64,000 bases of DNA from JANQJA01 sp965267485 (GTDB taxonomy: Bacteria; Pseudomonadota; Gammaproteobacteria; Pseudomonadales; Azotimanducaceae), in contig OZ254080.1 in assembly GCA_965267485.1 (NCBI GenBank), positions 2,232,001-2,296,000 of the forward strand, given 5' to 3'. Below the pieces are notes generated by a model. It was not told the DNA's origin and made no database searches. It worked only from the letters and a program-made list of their open reading frames with translations. The position numbers and the translations under genes are program-made. Shown in pieces: positions 8,401 to 16,891 of this stretch. Every line of letters begins with the position of its first letter. The stretch's first letter is position 1.

Positions 8401-8649
8401 TCAGCCTCCCGTTACCGGCGGAAAGAAGGCGACTTCGTCACCGTCGCCGATGGTGGCCCGACTGTCGACCATGGTCTGGTTCACGGCGATCAGGAGGTTC
8501 TCCCGCGCCAGCGCATCGCGATAGTTCGTGCTGCGTTCTCCCAGCGAGGCAATGAGGTCCGAGACCGTCGTCAGTCCGGTCGCTTCGATCTCGATCTGGC
8601 CATCGCCTGCAGCCTCGCGGACGCTTGCAAAGAACATGACCGTAATCAT
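8401..8649 (-). CDS. moaD: Molybdopterin synthase sulfur carrier subunit MoaD
   Basis: Ubiquitin-like sulfur carrier. 82 residues ending in the required di-glycine (FFPPVTGG), the site of adenylation and thiocarboxylation. The start ATG at 8649 overlaps the moaC stop in an ATGA arrangement; a longer frame running upstream to 8820 is read through moaC and is not credible. VNQTMVDSRATIGDGDEVAFFPP is the family C-terminal block, given here only to locate it (residues ~55-77). Confidence 0.95.
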   Translation of the reverse strand: MITVMFFASVREAAGDGQIEIEATGLTTVSDLIASLGERSTNYRDALARENLLIAVNQTMVDSRATIGDGDEVAFFPPVTGG

Positions 8650-9131
8650 GATTCGGCCTGCCAGTCGCCTGACTTCCCGCCCTGCTTGCTGAGCAGGCGG
8701 GTCATCGAGATGACCATGCCTTTGTCGACCGCCTTGCACATATCGTAGATCGTCAGCGCCGCAACGGACGCCGCGGTCAAGGCTTCCATCTCGACGCCGG
8801 TCTTGCCGTCGAGTTTGCACTGCGCGTGGATGATCACGGCAGTTTCCTCTCGATCAATCTCAAAATCGACCTCCACCGATGACAGGGACAACGGATGGCA
8901 GAGTGGAATCAGGTCGGCGCATTTCTTCGCGGCCTGAATGCCGGCGATGCGGGCAACCGCGAAGACGTCGCCCTTCTTGTGACCGCCCTGCTCGATCAGG
9001 TCAAGTGTTTCCGCGTTCATCCTGACCACCGATTCGGCGACCGCAACCCGCGTTGTGACCTGCTTGCCAGAGACATCGACCATGCGGGCATCGCCCTGAT
9101 CGTTCAGGTGGGTAAGCTGCTTATCGTTCAT
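8646..9131 (-). CDS. moaC: Cyclic pyranopterin monophosphate synthase MoaC
   Basis: Converts the MoaA product to cyclic pyranopterin monophosphate in molybdenum cofactor synthesis. 161 residues, normal length. Conserved blocks: MVDVSGKQVTTR, KKGDVFAVARIAGI, LIPLCHPLSL with its active-site CHP, and KTGVEMEALTA near the catalytic Lys, then IYDMCKAVDKGM. Divergent from nudJ with only 20 bases between starts. moaA, moaB and molybdoenzymes are not in the window. Confidence 0.97.
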   Translation of the reverse strand: MNDKQLTHLNDQGDARMVDVSGKQVTTRVAVAESVVRMNAETLDLIEQGGHKKGDVFAVARIAGIQAAKKCADLIPLCHPLSLSSVEVDFEIDREETAVIIHAQCKLDGKTGVEMEALTAASVAALTIYDMCKAVDKGMVISMTRLLSKQGGKSGDWQAES

Positions 9132-9139
9132 GCCGCCAT

Positions 9140-9145
9140 TATAAT
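9140..9145 (+). promoter_or_regulatory. TATAAT -10 hexamer abutting the nudJ start
   Basis: A perfect TATAAT lies 6 bases before the nudJ ATG. If used, transcription would begin at or within a base or two of the A of ATG, giving a leaderless mRNA. No ribosome site precedes this ATG, which fits. A -35 at the right distance is poor. Confidence 0.35.
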
Positions 9146-9151
9146 CGTTAC

Positions 9152-9589
9152 ATGAGCTGGCCGCCCCATCTGACCGTCGCCACGGTCGTCGAACAGCACG
9201 GGAAGTTCCTGATGGTCGAGGAGTCGATCGACGGTGAGCTCGTGCTCAATCAGCCGGCCGGTCACCTTGAACCCGGCGAGACGCTGTTCGAGGCCGCGTT
9301 GCGCGAGACGCTGGAGGAGACGGCATGGCGGGTCGAACTCACCGGCATTGTCGGGATCTATCACTATTATGCGCCGGCCGCGGACATCACCTATCACCGT
9401 ATCGCCTTTGCGGCATCGGCAATCGAGGACAGTGGCCGGGCCCTTGATGCCGACATCTCGGCGGCGCACTGGCTGTCCCTCGACGAGATTCGTGGTCGGC
9501 CCCGGCGCAGTCCGCTGGTGATCCAGACGATTGAGGACTACCAGACGAAGAGCCCGGCGCCGCTGTCGTTCCTGCGTCATCAGGGGTAA
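9152..9589 (+). CDS. nudJ: NUDIX hydrolase NudJ-like
   Basis: NUDIX pyrophosphatase or phosphatase. In E. coli, NudJ hydrolyses HMP-PP and nucleoside di- and triphosphates. 145 residues, with the Nudix box as GHLEPGETLFEAALRETLEE (residues ~36-55; G-x5-E-x7-REUxEE pattern complete). Assignment to NudJ rather than another Nudix protein rests on placement directly before mnmA and hflD, as in E. coli, and on the opening PHLTVATVVE. The start lacks a ribosome site (see the -10 entry). Confidence 0.9.
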   Translation: MSWPPHLTVATVVEQHGKFLMVEESIDGELVLNQPAGHLEPGETLFEAALRETLEETAWRVELTGIVGIYHYYAPAADITYHRIAFAASAIEDSGRALDADISAAHWLSLDEIRGRPRRSPLVIQTIEDYQTKSPAPLSFLRHQG

Positions 9590-9603
9590 AATCCGCGCCG
9601 CCC

Positions 9604-10734
9604 ATGACCCGCCTCAACCTCCCGTCACAGCTTCCCCGAGACGCACGCATCATTGTGGGCATGTCGGGTGGTGTCGATTCGTCGGTGACCGCCTGGCTGC
9701 TGAAGGATGCCGGCTATGAGGTCGAGGGGCTGTTCATGAAGAACTGGGAGGAAGACGACGGTACCGAGTACTGTACGGCCACGCAGGACCTTGCTGATGC
9801 CCAGGCCGTGTGTGATGCCATCGGCATCCGGCTCGAGCAGGCAAATTTCGCCGCGGAGTACTGGGACAACGTGTTCGCGAGCTTCCTCGAGGAGTATCGG
9901 GCCGGCAGAACGCCCAATCCGGACGTCCTTTGCAATCGCGAGATCAAGTTCAACGTGTTTGCCGAGTATGCACGGCTGCTGGGCGCCGACTGGATCGCCA
10001 CCGGACACTACGCGCGCCTCGATTACCAGCACGGACGCCCGCGCCTCATGAAAGGTGTCGATCCCGGCAAGGACCAGAGCTACTTCCTGCAGTCGGTAAC
10101 GGCTGAACAGCTCGACCACTGTCTGTTTCCGCTGGGCGATCTGCAGAAGGCCGAGGTTCGCGAGATTGCCGCTGCCGCGGGCCTTCCGACGTTCGCCAAG
10201 AAGGACTCGACCGGCATCTGTTTCATCGGTGAGCGGCGGTTCGCCGATTTTCTGGAGCAGTACGTCAAGGGGGCGGAAGGTGCGATCGTCACAACCGACG
10301 GACGGGAACTCGGACGCCACCGCGGATTGATGTTTCATACGATCGGCCAGAGACAGGGGCTCGGCATTGGCGGCATTCGTGATGCCGGCGACGAGCCCTG
10401 GTACGTCGTCGACAAGGATCTCGAGCGAAACCAGCTCGTGGTGGCACAGGGCAATGACCACCCCGCTCTCTTCTCCCGGGCACTGCGCTGTCGTCATATT
10501 CGGTGGATATCCGGGGAGGCGCCGACCCTCCCCGGGCGCTTCGGGGTCAAGACCCGGTACCGGCAGCCGGACCAGCAGGCAACCGTCGACCGGCTCGACT
10601 CGGGCGAAACAGAGATCCGTTTCGATGAGCCCCAGCGCGCCGTCACGCCAGGCCAGTGGGCCTGCATTTACGACGGCGATGTCTGCCTCGGCGGCGGTGT
10701 GATTGAAACACGACTGCCGGCAGGCGCACCGTGA
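9604..10734 (+). CDS. mnmA: tRNA-specific 2-thiouridylase MnmA
   Basis: Thiolates U34 of tRNA Lys, Glu and Gln using sulfur relayed from IscS/Tus. 376 residues. ATP-binding P-loop GMSGGVDSSV at 19-28; catalytic pair C110 (NPDVLCNREIKF) and C206 (DSTGICFIGER), with KDQSYFL near 156-162. Fourteen bases separate it from nudJ. The stop overlaps the GTG start of hflD by 4 bases. The nudJ-mnmA-hflD-purB order is the enterobacterial one. Confidence 0.98.
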   Translation: MTRLNLPSQLPRDARIIVGMSGGVDSSVTAWLLKDAGYEVEGLFMKNWEEDDGTEYCTATQDLADAQAVCDAIGIRLEQANFAAEYWDNVFASFLEEYRAGRTPNPDVLCNREIKFNVFAEYARLLGADWIATGHYARLDYQHGRPRLMKGVDPGKDQSYFLQSVTAEQLDHCLFPLGDLQKAEVREIAAAAGLPTFAKKDSTGICFIGERRFADFLEQYVKGAEGAIVTTDGRELGRHRGLMFHTIGQRQGLGIGGIRDAGDEPWYVVDKDLERNQLVVAQGNDHPALFSRALRCRHIRWISGEAPTLPGRFGVKTRYRQPDQQATVDRLDSGETEIRFDEPQRAVTPGQWACIYDGDVCLGGGVIETRLPAGAP

Positions 10735-11360
10735 CGAGCGTGGCCTTCGAGAAACGGGCCATGGCGCTCGCCGGGATCGTCCAGGCGGCCCACCTCGTCT
10801 CGACGGTCGCTCGCACCGGACTCGTCTCGCAGGACTCGATGGAAGCGTCGCTGAAGAGCATCTTCGTCACCAATCCGTCGTCGATCTCCGAGGTCTACCA
10901 GGGTACAGAGGGCATCCGGCTGGGGCTCAGACGCCTGCGCGACATGCTGCAACACTTCGACCTCAACGAACACGGCGACGATCTGAGATATCTGCTCGCG
11001 GTCATCAAGCTGGACCTCACGGCAGAACGCCAGCCCGAGGTCTACCGGCGACTGGGGGCGGACATCGAGCGCATCGACGAGTTGCGGCGTCATCAGGATG
11101 CCGGCATGAGTCCCTTGAACGCTGACGTCATCGCACGACTTGCCAGTGCCTATGAGGACAATCTGAGCGCCGTGGCGCCCCGCATCAGGGTGACCGGCAA
11201 TCGCAATCATCTGCAGAATGCCGACAACATCCACCGGATACGCGCACTCCTGCTCGCGGCGATCCGGTCTGCCGTACTCTGGCGCCAGGTCGGCGGTCGC
11301 CGCTGGCATTTCCTGTTCTCGCGCGGCAAGCTGGCCGAAGCGGTCGATATTCTTCTTTAA
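10731..11360 (+). CDS. hflD: High frequency lysogenization protein HflD homolog
   Basis: 209-residue helical protein. In E. coli HflD is peripheral to the inner membrane and antagonises lambda CII, but its cellular role is unclear. Family features include LAGIVQAAHLVSTVARTG near residues 13-30, IFVTNPSSISEVYQG, GLRRLRDMLQ and the C-terminal RALLLAAIRSAVLWRQVGG. The GTG start overlaps the mnmA stop (GTGA), implying translational coupling. It sits between mnmA and purB, as in E. coli, which strengthens the call. Confidence 0.92.
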   Translation: MTSVAFEKRAMALAGIVQAAHLVSTVARTGLVSQDSMEASLKSIFVTNPSSISEVYQGTEGIRLGLRRLRDMLQHFDLNEHGDDLRYLLAVIKLDLTAERQPEVYRRLGADIERIDELRRHQDAGMSPLNADVIARLASAYEDNLSAVAPRIRVTGNRNHLQNADNIHRIRALLLAAIRSAVLWRQVGGRRWHFLFSRGKLAEAVDILL

Positions 11361-11384
11361 CCGTCAATCCCGGAACAATCACGC

Positions 11385-12779
11385 ATGGAATTGAGTTCAC
11401 TGACTGCCATCTCACCGCTCGACGGCCGCTACCGCTCCAGGGTCGATGCGCTTTCCTCTGTTTTCAGCGAGTACGGCCTCATTCGCTTCCGGGTCACCGT
11501 CGAGGTGCGCTGGCTCCAGTTCCTCGCTAACCACCCCGGCATCACCGAACTGCCTCCGTTCCCCGCTGAGGCAAATGCGTACCTCGACACATTGGTCGAG
11601 AACTTTTCCGTCGCCGATGCGGAACGCATCAAGGCGACCGAGGCGCGCACCAACCATGACGTCAAGGCGGTGGAGTACTTCGTCAAGGATCGCATCCGGG
11701 AAAGCGGTATTCGCGCGCTGCAGGCCGGCAGTGAATTCGTGCACTTTGCCTGCACATCAGAAGACATCAACAACCTGTCGCACGGCCTGATGCTGCGTGA
11801 GGGCCGCGCGTTCCTGTTGCCGGGTATGGACAGGGTCATCAGGGCACTCGCATCGCTCGCCCGCCAGACGGCCGCCGTGCCGATGCTGTCGCGGACACAT
11901 GGCCAGGTGGCATCGCCGACAACCATGGGCAAGGAGTTGGCCAACGTCGTGGTTCGCCTCGCCCGGCAGCGCGACCAGTTTGCGGGCGTCGCCCTGCTCG
12001 GCAAGCTGAACGGCGCCGTCGGCAATTTCAATGCGCACCGGTCAGCCTATCCGTCCGTCGACTGGCCGGCGGCGAGTGAAGCCTTTGTCAGTTCGCTGGG
12101 GCTCGACTGGAACGCCTACACGACCCAGATCGAACCACACGACTACATCGCTGAACTGTTCGATGCCCTTCGCCGGTTCAACACCATCCTCATCGATCTT
12201 GACCGCGATATCTGGTCGTACATCTCCATCGCATATTTCAAGCAGCGCAAGGTCGAGGGAGAAACCGGTTCGTCGACCATGCCGCACAAAGTCAATCCGA
12301 TCGATTTCGAGAACAGCGAGGGCAACCTCGGCATCGCGAACGCGGTCATGGCACATCTCGGTGAAAAGCTGCCGATCTCCCGCTGGCAACGCGACCTCAC
12401 TGATTCCACCGTGCTGCGAAACCTCGGGGTCGGTCTCGGCTATACGTGCATTGCGATCGAGTCGACGCTCAAGGGGCTGGGCAAGCTCGAGCTCAACGAG
12501 CCGGCCATTGCGGCCGACCTGGACCAGAGCTGGGAAGTTCTCGCCGAGCCGATCCAGACCGTCATGCGCAAGTTCGGCATCGAGGAGCCGTACGAGAAGC
12601 TGAAGGCGCTGACCCGCGGCGAGTCGCTGACCCGGGAGCGTATTGAGTCGATGATCGACGAGCTCGCCCTTCCGGAGTCCGCGCAACAGGAGATCCGCGA
12701 GCTCACTCCGGCCGGCTACACCGGTGATGCAGAGGCACTGACCCTTCGGCTGCTCGACGAGTTGCAGCTAACGGACTGA
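11385..12779 (+). CDS. purB: Adenylosuccinate lyase PurB
   Basis: Fumarase/aspartase-superfamily enzyme acting twice in purine synthesis (SAICAR to AICAR, adenylosuccinate to AMP). 464 residues. The superfamily signature is GSSTMPHKVNPIDFEN near residues 294-309. Other blocks: TSEDINNLSHGLML and SRTHGQVASPTTMGKE with the catalytic His. The length and the opening LTAISPLDGRY are of the E. coli-type PurB. The next gene begins only 2 bases after its stop. Confidence 0.98.
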   Translation: MELSSLTAISPLDGRYRSRVDALSSVFSEYGLIRFRVTVEVRWLQFLANHPGITELPPFPAEANAYLDTLVENFSVADAERIKATEARTNHDVKAVEYFVKDRIRESGIRALQAGSEFVHFACTSEDINNLSHGLMLREGRAFLLPGMDRVIRALASLARQTAAVPMLSRTHGQVASPTTMGKELANVVVRLARQRDQFAGVALLGKLNGAVGNFNAHRSAYPSVDWPAASEAFVSSLGLDWNAYTTQIEPHDYIAELFDALRRFNTILIDLDRDIWSYISIAYFKQRKVEGETGSSTMPHKVNPIDFENSEGNLGIANAVMAHLGEKLPISRWQRDLTDSTVLRNLGVGLGYTCIAIESTLKGLGKLELNEPAIAADLDQSWEVLAEPIQTVMRKFGIEEPYEKLKALTRGESLTRERIESMIDELALPESAQQEIRELTPAGYTGDAEALTLRLLDELQLTD

Positions 12780-12781
12780 GC

Positions 12782-14269
12782 ATGGCGCGAACGCTCGAAC
12801 TCAGGGACTTCAATGTACGCGAGGCGAACTGGACGAGCGACGCCAGAACCCTGTCGCACATTCGCGGGCTCGTATTCATCGTTGAGCAGAATGTGCCCCG
12901 TGATGAAGAATGGGACGGTCGCGACGACGATGCGTGGCACTTTCTGGCGACCAATGCCGACGATGAACCCATCGGCTGTGCGCGGCTGCTTCCCGACGGC
13001 CAGATTGGTCGCATGGCGGTGCTCAAGGACTACCGTGGCTGGGGCGTGGGCGCCGCCCTGCTCGACCACGCCTGCGAGAAAGCGCGTCATCTGGGATTCA
13101 CTTCTGTCTTTCTGAATGCCCAGACTCACGCACTCACGTTCTACGAGGCCGGCGGTTTCACCGCAGAAGGTGACGAGTTCGATGAGGCGGGGATTCCCCA
13201 CCGGCGCATGACGCGGGATCTCGAACCGCTGGCTGACGGCGTTCAGCGCGTTCATGTCAGTGGCAGCTCACCCGACGTTTCGATCCGTCAGTTCGATGTG
13301 GCGGAAGTGCCCTGGGCCGAGGCCGGCAAGATCATTCGCAAGATCCGGGAAGCCGTGCTCGTACACGAACTGGGGCTCGAGCGTTCGATAGTCCAGGACG
13401 AGGACGATGATCGTGCCTATCACTGGCAGGCGGTCGCGCCGGACGGTCAGGTCGTGGGCGCGATCAGAATGGCACTCGACGGCACGATCGGCCGACTGGC
13501 TGTACTCGAGGCATTTCGTCATCAGGGGGTTGGCCAGGCCCTCCTTGAACTCGCAGTGTCCAAGGCCAGAAGGTTCAGTTTCAGCGAGGTCAGGCTCGCG
13601 GCTCTGACTGCACTGGCCGGCTTCTACAGCACCGCCGGTTTTGAACCGAGAGGCGGAAAATTCATGGCGCAGGGCCATGAACATCAGGAGTACTTCAAGC
13701 GACTCGTGATGGATGATCCATTCGATCGACCCCGATCAGCGTTGTCGGGCGACACGTACGATGGCGAGGTCACCTATCGCCTTGGCGTCGACAATCGGCT
13801 CCTGCTGCTGCGGCGGGAAGAAGAGTTCGTCAACATCATCACGGAGATGTGCAAGCAGGCGACATCATCGATACGCATTCTCTCTCCCGTGCTCGAACAC
13901 AAGCTGTTCGACAACGCCGAGATCCGTGATATCTGTTCGGCCCTCGCCCGCCGCAACAAGTACACCATCGTCGAGATACTCGTTTACGATCCTCACCGCA
14001 TCGTCAAGAACGGCCATGCACTGCTTGAACTCTCCCGCAAACTGCCGTCGAGCATGGGCATCAAGGTCGTGCATCCGGAGTTGCGACAGATCAATCATGA
14101 GTTTGTGATTGCGGACGAAACCGGTCTGATCTTCCGACACGACCACGAGGTCTTCGAGGGTTACGCAAATTTCTACGACCAGACCGAGGCATCGCGCTTC
14201 GGCCGCATCTTCCGCAGTGCATGGGAGAGCGGAATACTCGACCCCAATCTGCGCCGACTCAGGATCTGA
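12782..14269 (+). CDS. Tandem GNAT acetyltransferase fused to a degenerate PLD-like domain
   Basis: 495-residue cytoplasmic protein with three parts. GNAT 1 (about 5-145) has the acetyl-CoA motif DYRGWGVGAALL, and GNAT 2 (about 165-310) has AFRHQGVGQALLELA. A C-terminal region (about 335-490) reads like a phospholipase-D-type fold. It contains IRILSPVLEHKLFDN and NHEFVIADETGLIFR, where the HxKxxxxD positions are N438, E440 and D445, so the catalytic His and Lys appear lost. Similar GNAT proteins with a C-terminal domain exist in gammaproteobacteria, but I know no function. Start is 2 bases after purB; the 3' end overlaps convergent rraA by 11 bases. Confidence 0.82.
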   Translation: MARTLELRDFNVREANWTSDARTLSHIRGLVFIVEQNVPRDEEWDGRDDDAWHFLATNADDEPIGCARLLPDGQIGRMAVLKDYRGWGVGAALLDHACEKARHLGFTSVFLNAQTHALTFYEAGGFTAEGDEFDEAGIPHRRMTRDLEPLADGVQRVHVSGSSPDVSIRQFDVAEVPWAEAGKIIRKIREAVLVHELGLERSIVQDEDDDRAYHWQAVAPDGQVVGAIRMALDGTIGRLAVLEAFRHQGVGQALLELAVSKARRFSFSEVRLAALTALAGFYSTAGFEPRGGKFMAQGHEHQEYFKRLVMDDPFDRPRSALSGDTYDGEVTYRLGVDNRLLLLRREEEFVNIITEMCKQATSSIRILSPVLEHKLFDNAEIRDICSALARRNKYTIVEILVYDPHRIVKNGHALLELSRKLPSSMGIKVVHPELRQINHEFVIADETGLIFRHDHEVFEGYANFYDQTEASRFGRIFRSAWESGILDPNLRRLRI

Positions 14270-14747
14270 TTTCGGGCAGCATCTCGGCTGCGACGATCAT
14301 CCCGTTGTTGTCGGCGTACAGATAGCTGTGCGGCACGAAATCAACGCCCCCGAAGGTGACGGTTTCGTCACGCAGCCCGATACCCCGCTTGACGCTCTTC
14401 AGTGGGTTGGTGGCGAGGGCCTGGACGCCCAGATCAATTTCACCGATCGTATCCACGTCACGGAGACAGCCGTAGATGACGATTCCCGCCCAACCGTTGG
14501 CCGACGCCTTGGCTGCAAGGTTGTCGCCCAGCAGCCCGCAGCGCAATGACCCGCCGCCATCGACCACAAGCACGCGGCCATCTCCGTCTTCCTCGACGGC
14601 ATCGGCGACCAGCGAGTTGTCTTCGAAACACTTGATCGTCGAGACCGGTCCGTGAAAGTACCGCCGCTTGCCGAAGTTCCGGAATCCCGGTTCGACCACC
14701 CGGATCCTGTCCGGAAACTCATCACAAAGGTCTGGCAGTACGTCCAT
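14259..14747 (-). CDS. rraA: RraA family protein (RNase E inhibitor / aldolase-like)
   Basis: RraA in E. coli binds RNase E and the degradosome helicase RhlB; relatives are 4-hydroxy-4-methyl-2-oxoglutarate aldolases. 162 residues, the E. coli RraA length. Blocks seen: FRNFGKRRYFHGPVSTIKC, VLVVDGGGSLRCGLLGDNLA (split by the metal-binding face) and GIVIYGCLRDVD with the Arg-Asp of the aldolase-type site. The N-terminal DLCDEFPDRIRVVEP is typical of RraA proper. Its last 11 bases overlap the end of the upstream GNAT gene on the other strand. Confidence 0.88.
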   Translation of the reverse strand: MDVLPDLCDEFPDRIRVVEPGFRNFGKRRYFHGPVSTIKCFEDNSLVADAVEEDGDGRVLVVDGGGSLRCGLLGDNLAAKASANGWAGIVIYGCLRDVDTIGEIDLGVQALATNPLKSVKRGIGLRDETVTFGGVDFVPHSYLYADNNGMIVAAEMLPEIRS

Positions 14748-14795
14748 TTCATATCCCTGCTAAACTGGCAGGCCGCATGATAGCAGAGGACTCCG

Positions 14796-15401
14796 GTGAA
14801 ACGCCGACTCCCGATACTGCTGGTACTGCTGACGACTTCGCTCGCGCGTGCAGACATCTACATCTATACCGGTCCGGACGGCGAACGCATGGTGAGCGAT
14901 CGTCCGGTCACATCACCCGGATATGAGTTGTTGACGCAGCGCGACTCGATTCAGGACGCCGGTGAAATCCTCGCAAAGCGAAGGATGGCGCCCGGCAGCC
15001 GGGACGAAATCATGAGTCACATCAGAATTGCCAGTCGTCGCTACAACGTTCGCGCCGACCTCATCGAGGCGGTCATCCACGTTGAGTCGGGTTTCGACCC
15101 CAATGCCATTTCCCGCGCGGGTGCGACCGGTCTCATGCAATTGATGGATACAACCGCCGCCGACTACGACGTGGTCGAGCGTCACGACCCGCGTGAGAAC
15201 ATCCATGCCGGGACGCGCTACCTGGCCCGGTTGCTGAAGGAGTTCGATGGTGATGTCCGTCTCGCGCTCGCGGCTTACAACGCTGGCCCCGGTGCCGTGA
15301 GACAGTACCGCGGCATCCCTCCCTACCCCGAAACCCGCCGCTATATCGAAAAGGTGCTCTCGCACCTTTCGGGCGGCACCGCGAGGCAGGCGGCAGACTG
15401 A
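14796..15401 (+). CDS. Lytic transglycosylase (SLT domain), secreted
   Basis: Cleaves peptidoglycan glycan strands with formation of 1,6-anhydromuramic acid. 201 residues with GTG start. Signal peptide at residues 1-19 (cut near LARA-D). A short region IYIYTGPDGERMVSDRP of the DUF4124 style follows, then a goose-type SLT domain (about 70-190). Catalytic Glu is E97 in HVESGFDPNAISRAGATGLMQ, with the family GTRYLARLL and LALAAYNAGPGAV blocks. No lipobox, so periplasmic rather than a lipoprotein. It ends one base before the convergent prpD. Confidence 0.93.
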   Translation: MKRRLPILLVLLTTSLARADIYIYTGPDGERMVSDRPVTSPGYELLTQRDSIQDAGEILAKRRMAPGSRDEIMSHIRIASRRYNVRADLIEAVIHVESGFDPNAISRAGATGLMQLMDTTAADYDVVERHDPRENIHAGTRYLARLLKEFDGDVRLALAAYNAGPGAVRQYRGIPPYPETRRYIEKVLSHLSGGTARQAAD

Positions 15402-15402
15402 A

Positions 15403-16836
15403 TCAGATGGCGAGCAGGTCCATGAACTCGTGGACCGCCGTCGATTCGAGCTGCGCCTGGTCCTCGCATAGATCGAGAATTCTGGCGGCCCGCTTCGCCG
15501 GGAAACGTGATCGCACCGCTGCCCCGAACTTGTCCCTGAGTGCAACGATGCCCTCGTCGCGTCGGCGCCGGTGTCCGATCGGGTACTCCACCTCAATGTT
15601 GTCGGTCGATGTCCCGTCGGTGAAGAAGACCTGAACGGCATTCGCAATCGAGCGCTTGTCAGGCTCGTGATACTCGCGGGAATACCGGGCGTCTTCGGTC
15701 ACAACGGTTCGCTCGCGAAGGCGGTCTATCCGCGGGTCGGCGGCGACATCATCCTCGTAGTCTTCTGCCCGCAGCGTCCCGTTCAGCAGCGCGACCGCCG
15801 TCATGTACTCGATGCAGTGGTCGCGGTCGGCGGGATTGGACAGTCTGCCGGACTTCGAGATGATCCTGATCGCCGATTCGTGTGTCGTGATGACAATGCG
15901 CTCGATCTCTTCGATGCGGCCCTGCACGAGGGGGTGGAGCGCAATCGCGGCCTCGACAGCAGTCTGCCCGTGAAACTCCGCGGGCCACGACACCTTGAAC
16001 AGGATGTTCTCCATCACGTAGCTGCCGTACAGGCGCTGAAACTCGAACGGTTTGCCGCCAAAGCAGACGTCATAGAACCCCCACGTGTCCGCACTCAGGG
16101 CCCCGGGATATCCTGACTCACCGGTCATCGTCAGCATCGCAAGGCGGACTCCCCGACTGGTCGCGTCGCCCGCCGCCCAGGATTTGCGCGGGCCGGTGTT
16201 GGGTGCGTGGCGATAGGTTCTGAGTGCCGATCCGTCTATCCAGGCCTGCGATACGGCATCGATGACCTGCTCGCGCGTGCCTCCCAGCATCTTCGTCACC
16301 ACCGCCGTGGTCGCAACACGCACCAGCAACACGTGACAGAGACCAACGCGATTGAAACTGTTTTCGAGTGCGATACACCCCTGGATTTCATGGGCCTTGA
16401 TCATGGCGATGAGCACATCGCGCATCGTGAGCGGTGCCTTGCCTCGCGCCACACGGGATTGTGAGAGGTAGTCGGCAACGGCGAGGATGCCGCCCAGGTT
16501 ATCAGAGGGATGCCCCCATTCCGCGGCCAGCCAGGTGTCGTTGTAGTCGAGCCAGCGAATGGTGGCACCGATATCCCAGGCAGCTTTGACGGGATCGAGA
16601 ACGAAAGACGTACCGGGTACCCTGGCACCGTTCGGGACGACCGTGCCCGGCACGAAAGGGCCGAGATGTTTTGCGCATTCGGGGAATCGCAGTGCGAGAA
16701 ACCCGCAGCCGAGCGTATCCATGAGGCAGTATCGCGCGGTGTCGAAGGCTTCTGCGCTGTCGATCTGTGCATCCATCACGTAGTCCGCGATGTCGACCAG
16801 TTCCTGGTCGGGTGACGGACGATCTGCGCTGGTCAT
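15403..16836 (-). CDS. prpD: 2-methylcitrate dehydratase PrpD
   Basis: MmgE/PrpD-family dehydratase that turns 2-methylcitrate into 2-methyl-cis-aconitate without an Fe-S cluster. 477 residues, typical. Blocks: YCLMDTLGCGFLALRFPEC, RWLDYNDTWLAAEWGHPSDNLG (residues ~95-116, in two motifs), INRVGLC-type region FNRVGLCHVLLVRV, and GPRKSWAAGDATSRGVRLA. Last gene of the prpB-prpC-acnD-prpF-prpD cluster. AcnD/PrpF also perform this step, so the cluster encodes two routes, as in Pseudomonas aeruginosa. Confidence 0.95.
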   Translation of the reverse strand: MTSADRPSPDQELVDIADYVMDAQIDSAEAFDTARYCLMDTLGCGFLALRFPECAKHLGPFVPGTVVPNGARVPGTSFVLDPVKAAWDIGATIRWLDYNDTWLAAEWGHPSDNLGGILAVADYLSQSRVARGKAPLTMRDVLIAMIKAHEIQGCIALENSFNRVGLCHVLLVRVATTAVVTKMLGGTREQVIDAVSQAWIDGSALRTYRHAPNTGPRKSWAAGDATSRGVRLAMLTMTGESGYPGALSADTWGFYDVCFGGKPFEFQRLYGSYVMENILFKVSWPAEFHGQTAVEAAIALHPLVQGRIEEIERIVITTHESAIRIISKSGRLSNPADRDHCIEYMTAVALLNGTLRAEDYEDDVAADPRIDRLRERTVVTEDARYSREYHEPDKRSIANAVQVFFTDGTSTDNIEVEYPIGHRRRRDEGIVALRDKFGAAVRSRFPAKRAARILDLCEDQAQLESTAVHEFMDLLAI

Positions 16837-16891
16837 CGGGTGACCTCCTGAAGGGGTTCAGGGGTCACCTTAAAGAAATCGCGATAACTCG

